From positions 62,001-126,000 of the forward strand of contig NZ_JACOPW010000002.1 of assembly GCF_015461845.1 (NCBI RefSeq): 64,000 nucleotides of DNA, in the 5' to 3' direction. Shown one piece after another: positions 60,303 to 64,000 of this stretch. This DNA comes from Pseudomonas mucoides (GTDB lineage Bacteria; Pseudomonadota; Gammaproteobacteria; Pseudomonadales; Pseudomonadaceae). A program made the position numbers and the translations under genes. Numbering within the stretch: the stretch's first letter is position 1; each line of letters opens with the position of its first letter. The notes below the pieces were generated by a model, which was given only the letters and a program-made list of their open reading frames with translations, searched no databases and had not been told where the DNA came from.

Positions 60303-61340
60303 ATGACCGCATCGCCCGAAATGGCCGTCAGTTCGAACACCCAAACGCTCGATTTCGACGCGCTCGTTCAATTGCTCGAACAGATTTTTCTACGTCATGG
60401 CACCTCTGCCGACGTCGCCAAAACCCTGGCCCTCAACTGTGCCGGCGCCGAACGCGACGGTGCTCACAGCCATGGCGTGTTCCGCATTCCGGGTTATGTC
60501 TCGACCCTGAACAGCGGCTGGGTCAATGGCCAGGCCGTGCCAGTGGTCGAAGACGTGGCCTCAGGATTCGTGCGCGTCGACGCCGGCAATGGTTTTGCCC
60601 AACCGGCCCTGGCGGCCGCACGCTCCCTGTTGATGGAAAAGGCGCGCAGCGCCGGCATTGCGGTGCTGGCGATTCGCAACTCGCACCATTTCGCCGCCTT
60701 GTGGCCAGACGTCGAGCCCTTTGCCTACGAAGGGCTGGTGGCGCTCAGCGTGGTCAACAGCATGACTTGCGTGGTGCCGCACGGTGCCGATCGTCCGTTG
60801 TTCGGCACCAACCCGATCGCGTTCGCCGCCCCGCGCGCGGATGGCGAGCCGATTGTCTTTGACCTGGCCACCAGCGCCATTGCCCATGGCGATGTGCAGA
60901 TCGCGGCCCGCAAGGGCGAGCGTTTGCCGGAAGGCATGGGTGTGGACAGCCTCGGCCAGCCGACACAGGACCCGAAAGCGATTCTCGAGGGTGGCGCACT
61001 GCTGCCGTTTGGCGGGCACAAAGGTTCTGCCCTGTCGATGATGGTGGAATTGTTGGCGGCGGCGCTGACCGGCGGCAATTTTTCCTTTGAGTTCGACTGG
61101 TCGAACCATCCCGGCGCCAAGACACCATGGACTGGCCAACTGTTGATCGTCATCGACCCGAGCAAGGCCGCCGGGCAAAACTTTGCCGAGCGCAGCCAGG
61201 AACTGGTGCGGCAGATGCACGGCGTGGGGCTCAAGCGCCTGCCGGGTGATCGCCGCCATTCGCAACGGGCCAAGTCCGCGGCTCAAGGTATTGCGCTCGA
61301 CACCGAGACGCTGGCGAACCTGCGGGCACTCGCGCAGTAA
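60303..61340 (+). CDS. dpkA: Ldh2/DpkA-family dehydrogenase (probable delta1-piperideine-2-carboxylate reductase)
   Basis: This 345-residue NAD(P)-dependent oxidoreductase belongs to the malate/L-lactate dehydrogenase (Ldh2) family. The signature AGAERDGAHSHGVFRIPGYV is followed by AVLAIRNSHHFAALWPDVEP, VVPHGADRPLFGTNPIAFA and LPFGGHKGSALSMMVELLAA. The combination SHHFAALWPDVEPFA resembles P. putida and P. syringae DpkA, which reduces cyclic imines in D-lysine and D-proline catabolism. The start at 60303 has GGAG 7 nt upstream. It is divergent from the toxin-like gene and followed by a strong terminator. Confidence 0.85.
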   Translation: MTASPEMAVSSNTQTLDFDALVQLLEQIFLRHGTSADVAKTLALNCAGAERDGAHSHGVFRIPGYVSTLNSGWVNGQAVPVVEDVASGFVRVDAGNGFAQPALAAARSLLMEKARSAGIAVLAIRNSHHFAALWPDVEPFAYEGLVALSVVNSMTCVVPHGADRPLFGTNPIAFAAPRADGEPIVFDLATSAIAHGDVQIAARKGERLPEGMGVDSLGQPTQDPKAILEGGALLPFGGHKGSALSMMVELLAAALTGGNFSFEFDWSNHPGAKTPWTGQLLIVIDPSKAAGQNFAERSQELVRQMHGVGLKRLPGDRRHSQRAKSAAQGIALDTETLANLRALAQ

Positions 61341-61351
61341 CACAAGCCTGT

Positions 61352-61372
61352 GTAGCCTTCGGCAGCTGCTAC
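61352..61372. repeat. Single short REP-like hairpin
   Basis: gtagccttcggcagctgctac can pair at its ends (gtagc/gctac), with an inner cagctg palindrome. It resembles the arms of the element at 4149-4297 (gcagctgctac) and may be a solitary copy of that repeat family. Confidence 0.55.
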
Positions 61373-61394
61373 GAGTCGGTGTTAGGCGGGTATG

Positions 61395-61423
61395 AAAAAG
61401 GCGAGCCAATGGCTCGCCTTTTT
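61395..61423. terminator. Bidirectional Rho-independent terminator
   Basis: aaaaaggcgagcc, a 3-nt loop aat, and ggctcgccttttt form an 8-bp GC-rich stem flanked by A5 and T5. It terminates dpkA on the plus strand and the DUF883 gene (stop 61444) on the minus strand. Confidence 0.93.
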
Positions 61424-61443
61424 ACTGTGCAAAGCGGGGAGGC

Positions 61444-61761
61444 TTAGCGCCGACCCAGCAACAACCCGACCACCAGCCCGAATCCGGCAGAAATGGCCAC
61501 GGTTTGCCATGGATGACCGCCGATGTAGGTTTCGGTGGCTTCGACGGCAGGTTTTGTGCGGTCACGCACGCTGCTGACCGAATCCCGTGCCTGCTGGAGT
61601 TTCTGGGCGATTTGCTCACGCAGGGTTTCTGCTTCCTCGCCGACCAGCGCGGCGCTGCTGTTCAGCAGTTTTTCCGATTCTTCGATCAGCGTGGTCAGCT
61701 CGCTGAATGCCAGATCCTTGATTTGGTCTTCGGCGGTTTGTGCAGCGGTTTTGCGAGCCAT
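61444..61761 (-). CDS. DUF883/ElaB-YqjD family membrane-anchored protein
   Basis: This 105-residue protein begins MARKTAAQTAEDQIKDLAFS and has a long amphipathic helical part (about 10-75), then HPWQTVAISAGFGLVVGLLL as a C-terminal TM helix ending GRR. This is the ElaB/YqjD layout; E. coli YqjD binds ribosomes at the membrane in stationary phase. The start at 61761 follows an AAGGAG site; the open frame continues upstream without similarity. It is monocistronic with a strong terminator. Confidence 0.9.
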   Translation of the reverse strand: MARKTAAQTAEDQIKDLAFSELTTLIEESEKLLNSSAALVGEEAETLREQIAQKLQQARDSVSSVRDRTKPAVEATETYIGGHPWQTVAISAGFGLVVGLLLGRR

Positions 61762-61926
61762 TGAGGTACTCCTTGCAGGTAAGTAGGCAGTGAACAATGG
61801 AGTCTGGCGCGGGTGAAAAAGTTGCAGTGGATTTCCCCGTCGAGCCTGCCGGACAGAAAATTCCTGAGTCGGACGTTTCGTCCTACAGTGTAAGATGTCG
61901 CCTATTTTACGCAGCAGGACATTCCA

Positions 61927-62181
61927 ATGAGCTTCAATCTGGCCGATAAACCCCTCGCCGAGCGCGCGGCGCTGGAAGATGAAAAATCCCGTCTGTTCGA
62001 CCTCTGGCAAAGCAACCTGGGCAAATCCAAGGGCGAAGCCGCGCGGCTATTTGGTGAACGCGCCAAACGCAAAGGCAAGTGGTCCGAATGGGTCCGCGCC
62101 GAACTCGACGCAATGTCGCCGCCGGAATACGCCAACATGGTGCGCAGTGAAGTCAATCGCCTCATGGCGGCCAACAAGTAA
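61927..62181 (+). CDS. Conserved small protein of unknown function
   Basis: This 84-residue cytoplasmic protein, MSFNLADKPLAERAALEDEK, is highly charged and helical, with KRKGKWSEWVRAELDAMSPP in the centre. There is no TM segment or signal peptide. An AGGAC site lies 8 nt before the ATG, and a promoter must lie in the 165 nt to the divergent DUF883 gene. I do not recognise a family; the composition (many Lys, Arg, Glu) would fit nucleic-acid binding. It ends 9 nt from the convergent LysR gene. Confidence 0.75.
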   Translation: MSFNLADKPLAERAALEDEKSRLFDLWQSNLGKSKGEAARLFGERAKRKGKWSEWVRAELDAMSPPEYANMVRSEVNRLMAANK

Positions 62182-62190
62182 GGCGGGGCT

Positions 62191-63099
62191 TCAGGCGAAA
62201 CACGCGACAATTGCTTCGCGCACTTTCAATACCACCGGGTCGAGTTGGGTGCTGGTGCGCCAGCCCAGTTCGATCGGGTAACGCGGCAAGGCCAAAGGGC
62301 AGGGCAGCAGCGCCAGACCACTGAGCGCCGCAATGCTCTGAGCGGCATGCGCGGGAATGGTCGCCACCGCCTGACTGCCTTTGAGCAAGTGCGGCAGCGC
62401 GGCAAAATGCGTGGTCGACGCACACACCCGACGACTCAAGCCCAGCGCCGCCAGCCCTTCATCGGTGATGCCGATAAAACCACCGGACGAGACCAGGAGG
62501 TGTTCGCGTGCGACGAATTCTTCAAGGCTGAGGGTTTGTTGTGCTTCGGCGAGGCTGGCGCGATCCACCAGACACAGATATCCGCCTTCTCCCAATACTT
62601 GACGGCTGAGCAAACGCTCGGCAAATCCACCGGCGGTGACCGCCAGATCGATGCTGCGCTCCATCAAGGCATGGCCGACGATCTGGCTGTGGGTTTGGCG
62701 GAAGATCAGCCGCAGCTTTGGCGCAGTCCGCGCGATTTCATCGATCAATCGCCGACCATAGGCGATCTCGAAATCGTCCGACATCCCCACCGACACTGAA
62801 CGGCCATCGTACTGATGGGCCGCCGGATCGACCATCGCCAGGCTCTGGCGGCATTTGTTCAGCGCATCGCTGACCACCGGTTTCAATTGATTGGCCTTGA
62901 GCGTCGGTGCCAGTCCGCGGCCGGTGCGCACGAATAGCTGATCGCCATAGACCTCGCGCAACCTGCGCAAGGCGGCACTGACTGCCGATTGCGTCACGCC
63001 CAGACGCAAGGCCGCTCGGCTGGCGCTGGACTCTTCATGCAGGGCTTCGAAGACTTTGAGCAGGTTGAGGTCGACGTTGGCGATATTCATAGTGTTCAT
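62191..63099 (-). CDS. LysR-family regulator, probably of the nitrilase gene
   Basis: This regulator of about 300 residues has a winged helix (VDLNLLKVFEALHEESSASR, then LGVTQSAVSAALRRLREVYG) and a C-terminal effector domain (about 95-295) including VSVGMSDDFEIAYGRRLIDE. The NodD/NahR-like beginning NVDLNLLKVF suggests the group that responds to aromatic compounds. The start is uncertain: ATG 63099 or 63090 both lack a strong ribosome site. The nitrilase gene starts 84 nt away on the opposite strand, the classical LysR arrangement, so it is the likely target. Confidence 0.9.
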   Translation of the reverse strand: MNTMNIANVDLNLLKVFEALHEESSASRAALRLGVTQSAVSAALRRLREVYGDQLFVRTGRGLAPTLKANQLKPVVSDALNKCRQSLAMVDPAAHQYDGRSVSVGMSDDFEIAYGRRLIDEIARTAPKLRLIFRQTHSQIVGHALMERSIDLAVTAGGFAERLLSRQVLGEGGYLCLVDRASLAEAQQTLSLEEFVAREHLLVSSGGFIGITDEGLAALGLSRRVCASTTHFAALPHLLKGSQAVATIPAHAAQSIAALSGLALLPCPLALPRYPIELGWRTSTQLDPVVLKVREAIVACFA

Positions 63100-63183
63100 A
63101 TCATTCAGCAACGAATCGGGCTTTATTCATGATCCCGCGGCGCCGGAGAATGAGCAATACCTGATGCCAATGGAGTCACTGCG

Positions 63184-64000
63184 ATGCCCAAATCAATCGT
63201 TGCTGCGCTGCAAATCGGTGCCTTGCCCGGTGGCAAGGCTGACACTCTGGAACAGATTCTTGCCTGGGAAAAAGCCATTACTGAATCCAACGCCCAATTG
63301 GTAGTAATGCCCGAAGCATTGCTCGGCGGTTACCCCAAGGGCGAAGGATTTGGTACGCAACTGGGTTATCGACTGCCGGAAGGGCGTGAAGCGTTTGCCC
63401 GGTATTTCGCCAACGCCATCGATGTACCCGGCGCCGAGACTGAAGCCCTGGCCGGGTTGTCGGCACGGACCGGGGCCAACCTGGTGATTGGCGTGATCGA
63501 ACGTGCGGGCAGCACGCTGCACTGCACGGCGCTGTACTTCGACCCGCAGGCCGGACTGGTCGCCAAACACCGCAAGCTGATGCCCACTGGCACCGAACGG
63601 TTGATCTGGGGCAAGGGCGATGGCTCGACGTTGCCTGTGATCGACAGTCAGGTCGGGCGTATCGGTGCGGTGATTTGTTGGGAAAACATGATGCCGCTGC
63701 TGCGCACCGCGATGTACGCCAAAGGCATTGAAGTGTGGTGCGCGCCGACGGTAGACGAGCGCGAGATGTGGCAGGTCAGCATGCGTCACATCGCCCATGA
63801 AGGACGCTGCTTTGTGGTGAGCGCCTGCCAGGTTCAGGACTCACCCCAGGCCTTGGGTGTGGAGATTGCCAACTGGCCGGCGGATCGGCCGTTGATTGCT
63901 GGCGGGAGTGTGATTGTCGGGCCGATGGGTGACGTATTGGCGGGGCCGTTGCGTGACGGCGCAGGTCTGCTCACGGCGGAAATCGACACGGACGCTTTGA
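63184..64000 (+). CDS. Nitrilase-family carbon-nitrogen hydrolase, cut by window end
   Basis: An open frame from ATG 63184 runs to the window end, at least 272 residues. It begins [17 protein letters not shown] and holds the nitrilase triad: Glu44 in [14 protein letters not shown], Lys131 in [16 protein letters not shown] and Cys165 in [15 protein letters not shown]. The stretch [20 protein letters not shown] is as in arylaliphatic nitrilases. It should hydrolyse a nitrile to the acid and ammonia. The C-terminus is missing, probably a few dozen residues. It diverges from the LysR gene, its likely regulator. Confidence 0.93.
   Translation, partial: MPKSIVAALQIGALPGGKADTLEQILAWEKAITESNAQLVVMPEALLGGYPKGEGFGTQLGYRLPEGREAFARYFANAIDVPGAETEALAGLSARTGANLVIGVIERAGSTLHCTALYFDPQAGLVAKHRKLMPTGTERLIWGKGDGSTLPVIDSQVGRIGAVICWENMMPLLRTAMYAKGIEVWCAPTVDEREMWQVSMRHIAHEGRCFVVSACQVQDSPQALGVEIANWPADRPLIAGGSVIVGPMGDVLAGPLRDGAGLLTAEIDTDAL

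Overview
The window reads as chromosomal DNA of a fluorescent pseudomonad, most likely the Pseudomonas fluorescens species complex. The grounds are a high G+C content, a PvdQ-type pyoverdine maturation acylase, the GlgE/TreS/TreYZ alpha-glucan and trehalose gene set arranged as in pseudomonads, several Pseudomonas-only small families (DUF3203-like, DUF2934), and at least five paired REP palindromes of the 'gcgagcaagctcgctcccac' kind between genes. No rRNA, tRNA, CRISPR array, transposase or integrase is visible. The species assignment is inference.

Layout. 1-2 kb: the end of an RND (MdtC/MuxC-type) efflux pump operon with its outer-membrane channel. 2-9.5 kb: an MHYT-GGDEF-EAL cyclic-di-GMP protein, an SDR oxidoreductase, a MocR-type regulator, the cytochrome oxidase assembly protein CcoG, and small proteins. 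9.6-17.4 kb (+ strand): glgE, a treS-maltokinase fusion and glgB. 17.5-18.6 kb: a beta-barrel protein that looks like an autotransporter without a passenger. 18.9-34.5 kb (- strand): twelve co-directional genes. The first six in transcription order are glgA, treZ, malQ, treY, a DUF2934 gene and glgX. The rest are a less understood set: acyl-CoA-dehydrogenase-like protein, PIG-L deacetylase, NodS-like methyltransferase, GT2 glycosyltransferase, a second PIG-L protein and an endonuclease/exonuclease/phosphatase-family protein. Together the two blocks can link ADP-glucose, alpha-glucan, trehalose, maltose and maltose-1-phosphate. GlgC and GlgP are absent from the window.

35-43 kb: a hydroxyacid dehydrogenase, a secreted alpha/beta hydrolase, a small membrane protein, a DUF411 protein, a chemoreceptor, an unknown 176-residue protein with a possible 9-codon leader, and a divergent aldo-keto reductase/LysR pair. 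43.3-50.4 kb (- strand): the most unusual locus. It is a compact five-gene operon encoding an MdfA-like exporter, a LuxE-like acyl-protein synthetase, a LuxC-type acyl-CoA reductase fused to an EhpF/PaaK-like adenylating domain, a second EhpF-like adenylating enzyme, and a GNAT acetyltransferase. It has no luciferase. I infer a pathway that activates and reduces a carboxylic acid and exports the product.

50.6-64 kb: a tiny lipoprotein, a small membrane protein, a Fur-like regulator, pvdQ behind a candidate iron-starvation sigma promoter, an orphan FecR-type anti-sigma regulator, a 1617-residue toxin-like protein with a C-terminal HExxH motif, a DpkA/Ldh2-family dehydrogenase, a DUF883 protein, an 84-residue conserved protein, and a LysR regulator divergent from a nitrilase cut by the window end.
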